Of a stretch of DNA of 45,121 bases, positions 7,765-16,084 are shown piece after piece. Every line of letters begins with the position of its first letter. Position 1 is the stretch's first letter. The notes beneath the pieces are model-generated. The model was not told where the DNA came from. It did no database searches and saw only the letters and a list, made by a program, of their open reading frames with translations. A program made the position numbers and the translations under genes. The stretch is from Acetobacteraceae bacterium (lineage in GTDB: Bacteria > Pseudomonadota > Alphaproteobacteria > Acetobacterales > Acetobacteraceae), in contig JASHRV010000036.1 in NCBI GenBank assembly GCA_030037175.1, positions 1 through 45,121 of the forward strand, read 5' to 3'.

Positions 7765-9890
7765 TGGAGCTTCTGCAAAGACGGCTTGGTCCGGCCTTTG
7801 CGCTGCTCGGCGCCGGATTGCGGCAACTCGCGCCCTTCGTCGATCTCTGGGTGCGGTTATCGCTTGCGCAGGTCTTCTTCGTTTCCGGCATGCTCAAGCT
7901 CACCCATTGGCAGGATGCGCTTCGTCTCGCCCGCTACGAATATCCCGTGAGCTGGCTCGATCCGCACTCAGCGGCGGTGCTCGGCGTCGGGATCGAGGTG
8001 GCGGGGCCCGTGCTGCTCGCGCTCGGGCTTTTGGTGCGGCCGGCGGCACTGGCGATGCTGCTTCTTTCGCTCGTAATCCAAATCTCCTACCAGCAACTGG
8101 ACGTCAATCTCTTCTGGATCGCCCTCTCCGGCTGGTACCTCGTGCACGGACCGGGTGCACTTTCGTTTGATCGCGCCCTCGCCCAAGGTCTGGCCACGAG
8201 CGCCGTCCCGCTGGCCGCGCCCGCCGTCGCGGCGGGTGCCTGGACCGAGCGCATAGTCGGCCCGTTCTACAGGCTGGCGCTGCGGCTCTGGCTCGCCTTG
8301 GCGCTTGCCGGCTTCGCCTTGCCGGCCGTGCTTTTCCCGGTAACGACATGCGCTACCCTTCCGCGGCTGCTCGCGTGGATCGCCGCCACGCTGCTTGCGC
8401 TTGGGCTTGGAACATCTCTGATCGCCGGCGTGCTGCTAATAGCTTTCTCCGGGATCTGGGCCATGGTGCCGGCGGACGGAGTGACGATCTTCGCCCCTCT
8501 GCTCTTCGCACTGCTCGGCATCGGCGGTGCGGGACGATTCTCGCTCGATGCTCCATTGCGCCGCGCCGTGGAAAAACGCCGATCCCCGCGCGGCGACGAG
8601 CCGCACATCGTCATTGTCGGTGCGGGATTCGCCGGCATGGCCTGCGCGGCTGGGCTGAGGCACGCGCGCGCCCGGGTCACCCTTGTCGATCGGCGGAACT
8701 ACCATCTGTTTCAGCCTCTTCTCTATCAGGTGGCGACCGCGAGCCTTTCGCCCGGCGACATCGCTGCGCCCATCCGTGCCGTCTTTCGCGAGGACGCACG
8801 AATTACCGTCCTTTGCGGCACCGTCTCCGCTGTCGATCCCTCGCGGCGGATGGTGCGCGTCGATGGCAACGAGCTCGCATACGACTATCTGGTGCTCGCG
8901 ACCGGAGCCAGCCACGGCTATTTCGGCAATGAGCATTGGGCGCGATATGCGCCCGGACTCAAAGTGATCGAAGACGCTGTCTCCATTCGCGGCCGTATCC
9001 TGGCCGCCTTCGAACGTGCCGAGGCGAGCCCGGATTCGCGCGAGCGTGCGAAGCTGCTCACCCTTCTCATTTGCGGCGGCGGCCCGACCGGGGTCGAGCT
9101 CGCGGGGGCCATCGCGGAGCTGGCCCGCCACGGACTCACACGCGAATTCCGCCGCTTCGACCCGGCCTCGGCGCGCGTAATCCTGGTGCAGGCGGGCCCC
9201 CGGCTCCTACCTGCCTTTCCCGAGAAACTCTCCATGCGCGCGCGGCTTTCACTCGAGCAGCTGGGCGTGGAAGTTTGGCTCGACAGCCGAGTCGAGGCGG
9301 TCGATCACGAAGGCGCGGTGGTGAATGGAAAGCGCATCGCTGCGGGGATCGTGCTCTGGGCCGCGGGCGTGGTCGCGTCACCGGCGGCATCATGGCTCGG
9401 TCAGCAGCCTGATCCGGCCGGACGTTTGCCGGTCGCGGCCGATCTCTCCGTGCCGGGACTGCCGGACGTCTTCGCAATCGGCGACACCGCCCTCGCCCGC
9501 GCATGGAAAGGCGCGCCGGTGCCGGGCCTCGCCTCGGCCGCCAAGCAGGAGGGCGCCTATGTCGCTGCCGTGCTGCGGGCGCGGCTGAGCTTCTCGCGCG
9601 CACCCCCTCCGTTCCGCTATCGCCATCACGGCAGCCTCGCCACGATTGGAAGAAAGAGCGCGGTGGCCGATTTCGGCTGGATAACGCTCCGCGGTACGCT
9701 AGCGTGGTGGCTATGGGGGGCCGTTCATATTCTTTTTCTCGTCGGACTCAGAAACCGGCTTTCGGTGATCGTAGGCTGGCTTTGGTCCTACCTCACCTAT
9801 CGCGTCGGCGTGCAGCTGATCACAGGCGACGCATCGCGTTCCTATTTCGCAGCTCCGCTTAGCGCTGATCAGGGAGACTCGGCAAAATGA
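7764..9890 (+). CDS. DoxX-like membrane domain fused to type II NADH dehydrogenase (NDH-2)
   Basis: ATG overlaps the upstream stop (TAATG). About 270 aa of DoxX-like and extra membrane segments (LAQVFFVSGMLKLTHWQDALRLARYEYPVSWLDP…), then FAD motif IVIVGAGFAGMACAAGL, RNYHLFQPLLYQVATASLSPGDIAAPIR, NAD motif LICGGGPTGVELAGAIAEL and NDH-2-type hydrophobic C-terminus. Confidence 0.88.
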   Translation: MELLQRRLGPAFALLGAGLRQLAPFVDLWVRLSLAQVFFVSGMLKLTHWQDALRLARYEYPVSWLDPHSAAVLGVGIEVAGPVLLALGLLVRPAALAMLLLSLVIQISYQQLDVNLFWIALSGWYLVHGPGALSFDRALAQGLATSAVPLAAPAVAAGAWTERIVGPFYRLALRLWLALALAGFALPAVLFPVTTCATLPRLLAWIAATLLALGLGTSLIAGVLLIAFSGIWAMVPADGVTIFAPLLFALLGIGGAGRFSLDAPLRRAVEKRRSPRGDEPHIVIVGAGFAGMACAAGLRHARARVTLVDRRNYHLFQPLLYQVATASLSPGDIAAPIRAVFREDARITVLCGTVSAVDPSRRMVRVDGNELAYDYLVLATGASHGYFGNEHWARYAPGLKVIEDAVSIRGRILAAFERAEASPDSRERAKLLTLLICGGGPTGVELAGAIAELARHGLTREFRRFDPASARVILVQAGPRLLPAFPEKLSMRARLSLEQLGVEVWLDSRVEAVDHEGAVVNGKRIAAGIVLWAAGVVASPAASWLGQQPDPAGRLPVAADLSVPGLPDVFAIGDTALARAWKGAPVPGLASAAKQEGAYVAAVLRARLSFSRAPPPFRYRHHGSLATIGRKSAVADFGWITLRGTLAWWLWGAVHILFLVGLRNRLSVIVGWLWSYLTYRVGVQLITGDASRSYFAAPLSADQGDSAK

Positions 9891-10612
9891 CCTACAAAGT
9901 TCTGGTCATAGAAGATCACCGGGAAATCGCCGAACTGGTCAAGCTTCATCTCAAGGACATTGATTGCCGGGTGAAGCTCGCCTTCGATGGCCCCTCGGGC
10001 CTTGCCGATGCCGAGGCAAACAAGTACGATCTCATCATTCTCGATCTCATGCTGCCGGGTGAGAGCGGACTTGAGATCTGCCGCCGCCTGCGGGGCCGCG
10101 GCGACTACACGCCAATTCTGATGCTCACATCGCGCTCCACCGAGCTCGATCGCGTTCTCGGGCTTGAAATGGGCGCCGACGACTATCTGACGAAACCTTT
10201 CAGCGTCATGGAGCTGCTCGCGCGGGTCAAGGCTATCTTCCGGCGCGTCAAGGCAATCACGACCGGCAGCGTGAATGCGACCACGGTCGTGCGTGTGGGC
10301 GATATGACGATCGATGCCGATCAGCGTTCCGTGGCGGTGCGCGGAAGATCCGTCGAGCTCACAGCCCGGGAATTCGATCTTCTTCTCCATCTCGCGCGCA
10401 ATCCCGGGCGGGTCTATACGCGCGAACAGCTCCTGGATTTCGTCTGGGGATACAATCACAGCGGCTACCAGCACACGGTGAACTCGCATATCAACCGGCT
10501 TCGCAGCAAGATCGAGGACGATCCTGCAAACCCTGTCTATGTCCGCACGGTATGGGGCGTGGGCTATAAATTCTCCGAGGCCATCGGCAACGCCGCGGGA
10601 CGCAATCCCTAA
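9887..10612 (+). CDS. OmpR/PhoB-family response regulator
   Basis: Receiver LIILDLMLPGESG and TKPFSVMELLAR; winged-helix LTAREFDLLLHLARNPGRVYTREQLLDFVWGY…YVRTVWGVGYKF. ATGA overlap with the NDH-2 fusion gene. Confidence 0.95.
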   Translation: MTYKVLVIEDHREIAELVKLHLKDIDCRVKLAFDGPSGLADAEANKYDLIILDLMLPGESGLEICRRLRGRGDYTPILMLTSRSTELDRVLGLEMGADDYLTKPFSVMELLARVKAIFRRVKAITTGSVNATTVVRVGDMTIDADQRSVAVRGRSVELTAREFDLLLHLARNPGRVYTREQLLDFVWGYNHSGYQHTVNSHINRLRSKIEDDPANPVYVRTVWGVGYKFSEAIGNAAGRNP

Positions 10613-10616
10613 ACCT

Positions 10617-12092
10617 GTGAAAACCCTGCACGGCAAGCTCTTTCTCCTCGTCGCGCTGCTTGTCTTCGCGCTCGGCGCGCTCGCACTTTTCCTTCAGGCG
10701 CGCTCATTCCGGAGCTACGAACTCGCGATGACCCAGGCGTTGAACGAAAGTCTCGCACGAAGTCTGGTGGACGAATATTTTTCAGATTTCGCCTCTCGGC
10801 CCGAGACTGGACGCAACATTGAAGCGAAGTTCCATCGGCTGATGACCGTCAATCCCGATATCGAGCTTTATCTCGTCACGCCGAACGGCCGGCTCACTGC
10901 GTACACGGCACCGCCGAGCGAGATTCGACGACAACGGATCGATGTCCGTCCGCTTGTAGAGTTCCTCTCTGGACGCTCCGCCTTTCCCGCCTTTGCCGAC
11001 GACCCGAAGAGCCCAGGCCGGCAGAAGATTTTCTCGGCGGCCTGGCTCGACCCCGAGAGGCACGAATCGGGGTTTCTCTATGTCATCCTCGGTGGCGCTG
11101 AATATGACGCGGTCGCGCACCGATTCCAGGGCGGGTTCCTTCTGCATGGCGCCTTGACCGTGCTCGGGATCGGAGTCGTGGCAGCGCTGATCGCGGCGTT
11201 CTTCGTGCTGACGACTCTGACCGCCCGTCTGCGCCGGCTCGCGCGCTCAATGGATGCATTTCGGGCAAGCCAGTTCCGCGAGCCTGTCCCGGTCTCGGTC
11301 ACCGCAGAGTCCGGCGGTGATGAACTCGATCGATTGGCCCGCACCTATAACGGAATGGTCGTCCATATCCAGATGCAGATAGAGGAAATCGCCAGAACCA
11401 ACGCGGCGCGGCGCGAGCTGATCGCCAGCGTCTCACACGACCTGCGCACACCTTTGGCATCTTTGCGCGGCTATCTCGAAACGCTGGTGATGAAAGAGAA
11501 CCTGCCGGCGCAGGACCGCCGCGCCTATCTCGAGATCGCGTTTCGCCAGAGCGAGACTTTGAACCGCCTGATCGAGGAGCTGTTCGAGCTCGCGAAGCTC
11601 GAGGAGATCGAAGCCCGCATTGCCAAGGAGCCGCTGCAGCTTTCCGAGCTCGTTCAGGACGTGCTGCAGAAATTCAGGCTCGTGGCGCAGCAGAAGAAAA
11701 TCGCTCTCGAAGGAGAATTCATGCCGGCGGCCCCGCTCGTCCAAGGCGATGTCGCCACGCTCGAGCGGATGCTCGACAACCTGCTCGAGAACGCCATTCG
11801 TCATACGGACACGGGTGGACGGATCATCGTCAGCGTCGCGATGCAAGCAGGCCAGGTACGGCTCGAAGTAGCCGACACCGGCAGCGGCATTCCTGCCGAA
11901 GACCTCCCACATATCTTCGAGCGCTTCTATCGCGTGGACAGGGCACGCAATGCCGGCGCGAGCGGGTCGGGGCTCGGCCTTGCTATCGCCAAGCGGATCG
12001 TCGAGCTGCACGGAGGCACCATATCGGTCCGGAGCGAACTCGGCATCGGCACCTGCCTCATTGTTGATCTGCCGATCATTCCGCCTGCATGA
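10617..12092 (+). CDS. Sensor histidine kinase (HAMP, HisKA, HATPase)
   Basis: GTG start 4 bp after the regulator stop; H-box ASVSHDLRTPLASLRGYLE; N box LLENAIRHTD; DTGSGIPAEDLPHIFERFYR; SGSGLGLAIAKRIVELHGG. Confidence 0.93.
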   Translation: MKTLHGKLFLLVALLVFALGALALFLQARSFRSYELAMTQALNESLARSLVDEYFSDFASRPETGRNIEAKFHRLMTVNPDIELYLVTPNGRLTAYTAPPSEIRRQRIDVRPLVEFLSGRSAFPAFADDPKSPGRQKIFSAAWLDPERHESGFLYVILGGAEYDAVAHRFQGGFLLHGALTVLGIGVVAALIAAFFVLTTLTARLRRLARSMDAFRASQFREPVPVSVTAESGGDELDRLARTYNGMVVHIQMQIEEIARTNAARRELIASVSHDLRTPLASLRGYLETLVMKENLPAQDRRAYLEIAFRQSETLNRLIEELFELAKLEEIEARIAKEPLQLSELVQDVLQKFRLVAQQKKIALEGEFMPAAPLVQGDVATLERMLDNLLENAIRHTDTGGRIIVSVAMQAGQVRLEVADTGSGIPAEDLPHIFERFYRVDRARNAGASGSGLGLAIAKRIVELHGGTISVRSELGIGTCLIVDLPIIPPA

Positions 12093-12105
12093 CGCTTTCC
12101 GCGGG

Positions 12106-12873
12106 TCAAGGAGTTTCGCGAAGGCCGACGATAAGCCCTTCGGCGAAAAGAGCGGCGAGCGCGCCCGGCAGATCGAAAGCGGGGTCGACTGCGAGCGCCG
12201 CCCCGGCCGCTTGGCCGAGCCTGGCGCCATCTGCGATCGCTGCGCGGAGGATCCAGCTTGCTTCCGGGAGGCGGGCGATGAAAAGCCCGTCGGCACCACG
12301 AACCTGGAGGTGGACGGCGCCGGTGTCGATGGTGATCGTTTCGGGAACAGAACCGGGCCGGTGTTGCTGCCAGATGACATCAACCGGATAGGCCGAACGA
12401 AGGAATCGTGTTGCTGGGTCCACCGCCAGAGGCCGCTCGGCGGGATCGCCGGCAAGCCCGGCGAGGGTCGCGAGCGGAATCGGCCGGCCGCGCTCGGCGC
12501 GGATGACGCGCCCTATGGCCCATTCCAGTTTTGCGACATCGCCGAGATAGGGAAGACCGGCGCAGGCAGGGAAGGACGCAAGGAACTCAGGAAACGTGGC
12601 GCCGTATTCCGAAAGGCAGGGTTCAGCTGGCAGATTGTCGCGAATGAAGCTGTTGGCAGCGTAGGAAAAGAACCGCGGCCCGGTGAGCGCGCATGCAATA
12701 GGAAACGAGGCCATCAGCGCCGCTTCGAGCGTGATCAGCGCATTGTTGCGATAGATCGCAAGCCGCGCCGCGGGGGCCAGCCCGTCGTGTTCGATCAATT
12801 CGGCGAGAGCATCAGGCGGACCGCCACGAATGAAGCTGCAAACAGCGGACTGCACCTCAGAAAGCTTCGGCAT
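12106..12873 (-). CDS. bufC: DUF2063-like protein (BufC-type partner of a DUF692 enzyme)
   Basis: 255 aa MPKLSEVQSAVCSFIRGGP…LAIYRNNALITLEAALMASFPIACALTGPRFFSYAANSFIRDNLPAEPCLSEYGATFPEFLASFP; start overlaps the DUF692 gene by 17 bp. Confidence 0.86.
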   Translation of the reverse strand: MPKLSEVQSAVCSFIRGGPPDALAELIEHDGLAPAARLAIYRNNALITLEAALMASFPIACALTGPRFFSYAANSFIRDNLPAEPCLSEYGATFPEFLASFPACAGLPYLGDVAKLEWAIGRVIRAERGRPIPLATLAGLAGDPAERPLAVDPATRFLRSAYPVDVIWQQHRPGSVPETITIDTGAVHLQVRGADGLFIARLPEASWILRAAIADGARLGQAAGAALAVDPAFDLPGALAALFAEGLIVGLRETP

Positions 12874-13744
12874 CGCACCACCCATCGGCGCCCGCCAGAA
12901 CGTCCCGCGCCTTGGAGGCTTCTTCCAGCAAAACATCGAGCGGCGGCAGGTCCGCATCCCATTCGATAAGCGTCGGCGGTGCGCCGAGACGCTTCGCGCC
13001 ATCGGCGAAAAGCGCCCAGACATCGTCAGGAACGCGCGAGGCGTGATCGTCGATGAGGATGGTGCGATCACCGACGCGCCTGACGGTATGGCCAGCGAGA
13101 TGGATCTCGCCCACGGAAGCAGCCGGCAATGCGTCAAGATACGCAATCGGATCGATATCGATATTGCCGGCGCTGACATGGATGTTGGAAACGTCGCAGA
13201 GCAGGCCGCATCCGGTCCGCTGGACCATTTCGGCGAGGAATTCCGGCTCGTCCATCGTCGCGTGACGGAAGCGAAGGTACCGCGCCGGGTTTTCGACCAA
13301 AATCGTCCGCCCCAGCGCTTCCTGCGTTTGATGGATGTGCGCCGACACGATACCCAATGTCTCCTCCGTGTAGGGCAGTGGCAACAGATCGTTGAGATGC
13401 GCACCCTCGGTCGCGGTCCAGGCCAGGTGCTCGGAGACGAGAAAGGGATCGAGACGATCGACCAACGATTTCAACCGGAGGAGATGGTCCTTGTCGATGG
13501 GTCCGGCGCTACCGAGGGAAAGGGCGACCCCATGCAGCGATAACGGATAATGCGCCCGCACGGCGGTGAGCGATGCGAGCGCAGCGGCATGGTGCATGTA
13601 ATTCTCTGGATGCACCTCGAGCCAGTCGATGTCCGGACGGCGCGCCAGTATTTCGCCGATGTGAGCGGAGCGGAGCCCGAGGCCCACGCTCGAGGGGTGT
13701 CGCTCGTGGCGCGCGGTACGTGGCGGTGCCGTCCGGACTGTCAT
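12857..13744 (-). CDS. bufB: DUF692 multinuclear non-heme iron oxidative enzyme (MNIO, BufB-type)
   Basis: VGLGLRSAHIGEILARRPDIDWLEVHPENYM…YPLSLHGVALSLGSA…LVSEHLAWT…ILVENPARYL…LLCDVSNIHVSAGN…EIHLAGHTVR: canonical DUF692 metal-ligand motifs. Confidence 0.93.
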   Translation of the reverse strand: MTVRTAPPRTARHERHPSSVGLGLRSAHIGEILARRPDIDWLEVHPENYMHHAAALASLTAVRAHYPLSLHGVALSLGSAGPIDKDHLLRLKSLVDRLDPFLVSEHLAWTATEGAHLNDLLPLPYTEETLGIVSAHIHQTQEALGRTILVENPARYLRFRHATMDEPEFLAEMVQRTGCGLLCDVSNIHVSAGNIDIDPIAYLDALPAASVGEIHLAGHTVRRVGDRTILIDDHASRVPDDVWALFADGAKRLGAPPTLIEWDADLPPLDVLLEEASKARDVLAGADGWCDAEAF

Positions 13745-13789
13745 GGCAATGCTCCTGCGGGATCGGTCAGGTTTGCGGCTGAACCGGCG

Positions 13790-14071
13790 TCAGCGTCCGC
13801 TGCCCGTCTGGTTGATGGCGCTGGGCTGGAGGCTTCCGCCGATGATCCTGGCGCAGGTTCCGGCTGGGACGTAAAGCCACGACTGCGGATCTCCCGCGCG
13901 GGTGCTTTGTCCGGCGCAGGAATGGGTTGCGGTCTGGCAGTCGTTCGCGTGCGCCGCGGCAATCCCGTAGCACCTGTCATAGTGAAAAGACGGCACGGGC
14001 GCGGGTGCGGCGATTGCCGGCACCGCTGCGGCAGTCATCAAGGCCGTGGCCACGAGGCGGGAGACGTTCAT
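13790..14071 (-). CDS. bufA1: DUF2282 bufferin-type RiPP precursor with signal peptide
   Basis: 93 aa: signal MNVSRLVATALMTAAAVPAIAA then RCYGIAAAHANDCQTATHSCAGQSTRAGDPQSWLYVPAGTCARIIGGSLQ, four Cys in DUF2282 spacing; 45 bp upstream of the DUF692 gene. Confidence 0.92.
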   Translation of the reverse strand: MNVSRLVATALMTAAAVPAIAAPAPVPSFHYDRCYGIAAAHANDCQTATHSCAGQSTRAGDPQSWLYVPAGTCARIIGGSLQPSAINQTGSGR

Positions 14072-14271
14072 CGGACTTCCTTTCCATGCTGCAATCGCTG
14101 CCCCGGCCAGACCGGGGCTCGCGCTTGTCGCTCACCGCTTGTTGCGGAACGACATGGAACGGATAGCAGCGCGAAAATGAGGATCGGTGTCGATCCGATC
14201 ACGTTTCTATCACGCGCTCAGCCGCCTCCGGTTGAAAGGCGCGAGGCGGCTTGCCCGAAGACGAGCCCCGC

Positions 14272-14619
14272 TTATTTGCAGTCAGTCAGGCTCGCGTCGC
14301 GGATCTCGAAGCTCATCTCCTTGGTCAGGTTGACGCCGTGCAGGAGGCAGGTTCGTCCATTCTTATCGACCAGCTTCACGTCGTAGATCCCGGGATTCAA
14401 ACCCGTCAGCGTCAGACGCTCGCCGAAATCCAGCTCCTTGTCGTCGTCGTTCAGCGCCTGATTCGGCCCCCATTGGGTGCCGCCGGCCGGCGCCAGATAG
14501 ACGCCGGTGAAAGTCGTCGTCGCCGTCAGGTTGTACGCGAAGTAATTCGGCGCCGCTGCGGCCGAGATACCGCCCGCCAACAGCACGGCAGCGCAAACCG
14601 AAAATGCCGGGAGCCTCAT
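14272..14619 (-). CDS. Small secreted/periplasmic protein of unknown function
   Basis: MRLPAFSVCAAVLLAGGISAAAA signal peptide, then NYFAYNLTATTTFTGVYLAPAGGTQWGPNQALNDDDKELDFGERLTLTGLNPGIYDVKLVDKNGRTCLLHGVNLTKEMSFEIRDASLTDCK. Confidence 0.7.
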   Translation of the reverse strand: MRLPAFSVCAAVLLAGGISAAAAPNYFAYNLTATTTFTGVYLAPAGGTQWGPNQALNDDDKELDFGERLTLTGLNPGIYDVKLVDKNGRTCLLHGVNLTKEMSFEIRDASLTDCK

Positions 14620-14733
14620 CGACCTTCCTCCTCGTTCTCTGTTTGGCGGCCAGATTACCGCTCGGAAAACGAAATGGAAACTGCCTTGGATCCGTTCGTC
14701 AGCCGGCAGGGCCGCGTCCCCCGGCTCCATCAC

Positions 14734-15123
14734 TCAAAGCGCCGCCAGCAGCGTATGGCCGAGATACAGCACCAGGGCAATTCCCAACACCACCATCAGC
14801 GCCGCCAGCGCCAGATCCACATGCGCGCCCTCGGCGCTGGGCTCCGCGCTGTCGATCGCGCGTTCGGTGCGAATGAAGCGGATTGCCGCGATCGCCACCA
14901 TCACCGTGCCGGCGACAATGAGGACGACCCCGGCGACCCCGCCGAACCCGCCACCCGGCACCGCCATCATGCGCCCGCTGCCGGCCAAGGATTGCGCGGC
15001 GATCTTCAGGAAAAGATTGAACCGCGCCACCAGGAAGCCGAACGCCATGACCGCGATCGCGGTCCGCACCCAGGCGAGGAATGTCCGCTCGTTCGCCGCG
15101 TGATCGGAGAAATTGCGGATCAT
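14734..15123 (-). CDS. YidH/DUF202 family membrane protein
   Basis: MIRNFSDHAANERTFLAWVRTAIAVMAFGFLVARFNLFL…IRFIRTERAID: typical ANERTFLAWIRT signature. Confidence 0.85.
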   Translation of the reverse strand: MIRNFSDHAANERTFLAWVRTAIAVMAFGFLVARFNLFLKIAAQSLAGSGRMMAVPGGGFGGVAGVVLIVAGTVMVAIAAIRFIRTERAIDSAEPSAEGAHVDLALAALMVVLGIALVLYLGHTLLAAL

Positions 15124-15142
15124 TGCCGCCCCGGCCGCACCC

Positions 15143-15832
15143 TCACCAGGGCACGGTCTCGCCCTTGTAATTGAGGAAAGCGAGGCCCGGCGTGCCGCGT
15201 CGCGCGGTGATGACATCGGCGATGCCGCGCGTGCTCGTGTCCACATCGAGCGTCGCGTTCGGCCCGCCCATATCGGTGCGCACCCACCCGGGCGCGATCA
15301 CGAGCAGCGTGCGGGATGTGTCGCGGGCCGCAAAATTGCGCATGAGCATGTTCAGCGCTGCCTTGCTCGCACGATAGACCTCCCACGTGCCGGTCCTGTT
15401 GTTGGCGATGCTGCCGAGGCCCGAGGACATCACCGCAATCACGCCGTCGGGTCGCACGAGGTCGTTCAGGGCCTCGATCGTGCGCATCGGACCATATGCA
15501 TTGGTCAGCATCACATGAGCGAATTCCCTCGCGCTGGTCGCGGCGAGACGCTCGTCCGCGCCGTGAGCGATTCCGGCATTGATGAAAAGAAGATCGAGCC
15601 GCCGGTCCGAAAGGCGCTCGCGCAGCTCCACGATTTCGTCATCCACGACGACATCGAGCGGCTCGACCATCAGCTGCCTCGGATAGGCTGCGGAAAGCTC
15701 CTCCATGTCCGGCGGCGGATTCTCACCGCGCACGGTTGCGATCACGTGCCATTCACGCGCCAGGAATTCACGCGCCAGGCCGAGACCGAGGCCGCGAGAC
15801 GCGCCGGCAATCAGGGCATGAAGCTCGGGCAT
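15143..15832 (-). CDS. Short-chain dehydrogenase/reductase (C-factor/CsgA-like)
   Basis: ALIAGASRGLGLGLAREF, LFINAGIA, SSGLGSIANN, YRASK catalytic motif, IAPGWVRTDMGG. Confidence 0.85.
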   Translation of the reverse strand: MPELHALIAGASRGLGLGLAREFLAREWHVIATVRGENPPPDMEELSAAYPRQLMVEPLDVVVDDEIVELRERLSDRRLDLLFINAGIAHGADERLAATSAREFAHVMLTNAYGPMRTIEALNDLVRPDGVIAVMSSGLGSIANNRTGTWEVYRASKAALNMLMRNFAARDTSRTLLVIAPGWVRTDMGGPNATLDVDTSTRGIADVITARRGTPGLAFLNYKGETVPW

Positions 15833-15904
15833 CAGGTTTTCCCTTCAGTCGAAAGAAAACAATTTTTAGGAGATGTTATGAGCCTGATAACATTTTGAGA
15901 GAGA

Positions 15905-16050
15905 ACTTCTTTTTCTGAAGAAAAAGACGCAAAAGGACTTTTTTCCGTTTTCCGGACCCGGTGCCAGCTTGGAGCCCCGAACGGAAGAATGGAAACGGAT
16001 AAAAGTTTTCTGGTTCTCTTTTTCAAAAGAGAACAGTCCTCATGACTCAT
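15905..16050 (-). repeat. Dispersed three-hairpin intergenic repeat, copy B (reverse orientation)
   Basis: Reverse complement reads …GTTCTCTTTTGAAAAAGAGAACCAGAAAACTTTTATCCG…GGGTCCGGAAAACGGAAAAAAGTCCTTTTGCGTCTTTTTCTTCAGAAAAAGAAG. Confidence 0.9.
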
Positions 16051-16084
16051 CGTGCGAGAGAACCGCGCAGGTTCCTGACACGCT

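Noticed and set aside
7269-9890. 873-aa ORF as a single protein
   Set aside because: Its first 165 codons are out of frame with a good DoxX gene (7273..7764). The ATG at 7764 overlaps that stop, so two coupled genes explain the region better.
12106-13404. 432-aa extended form of the DUF2063 ORF
   Set aside because: The N-terminal 177 residues are an alternate reading of the DUF692 gene; MPKLSEVQ at 12873 is the natural start.
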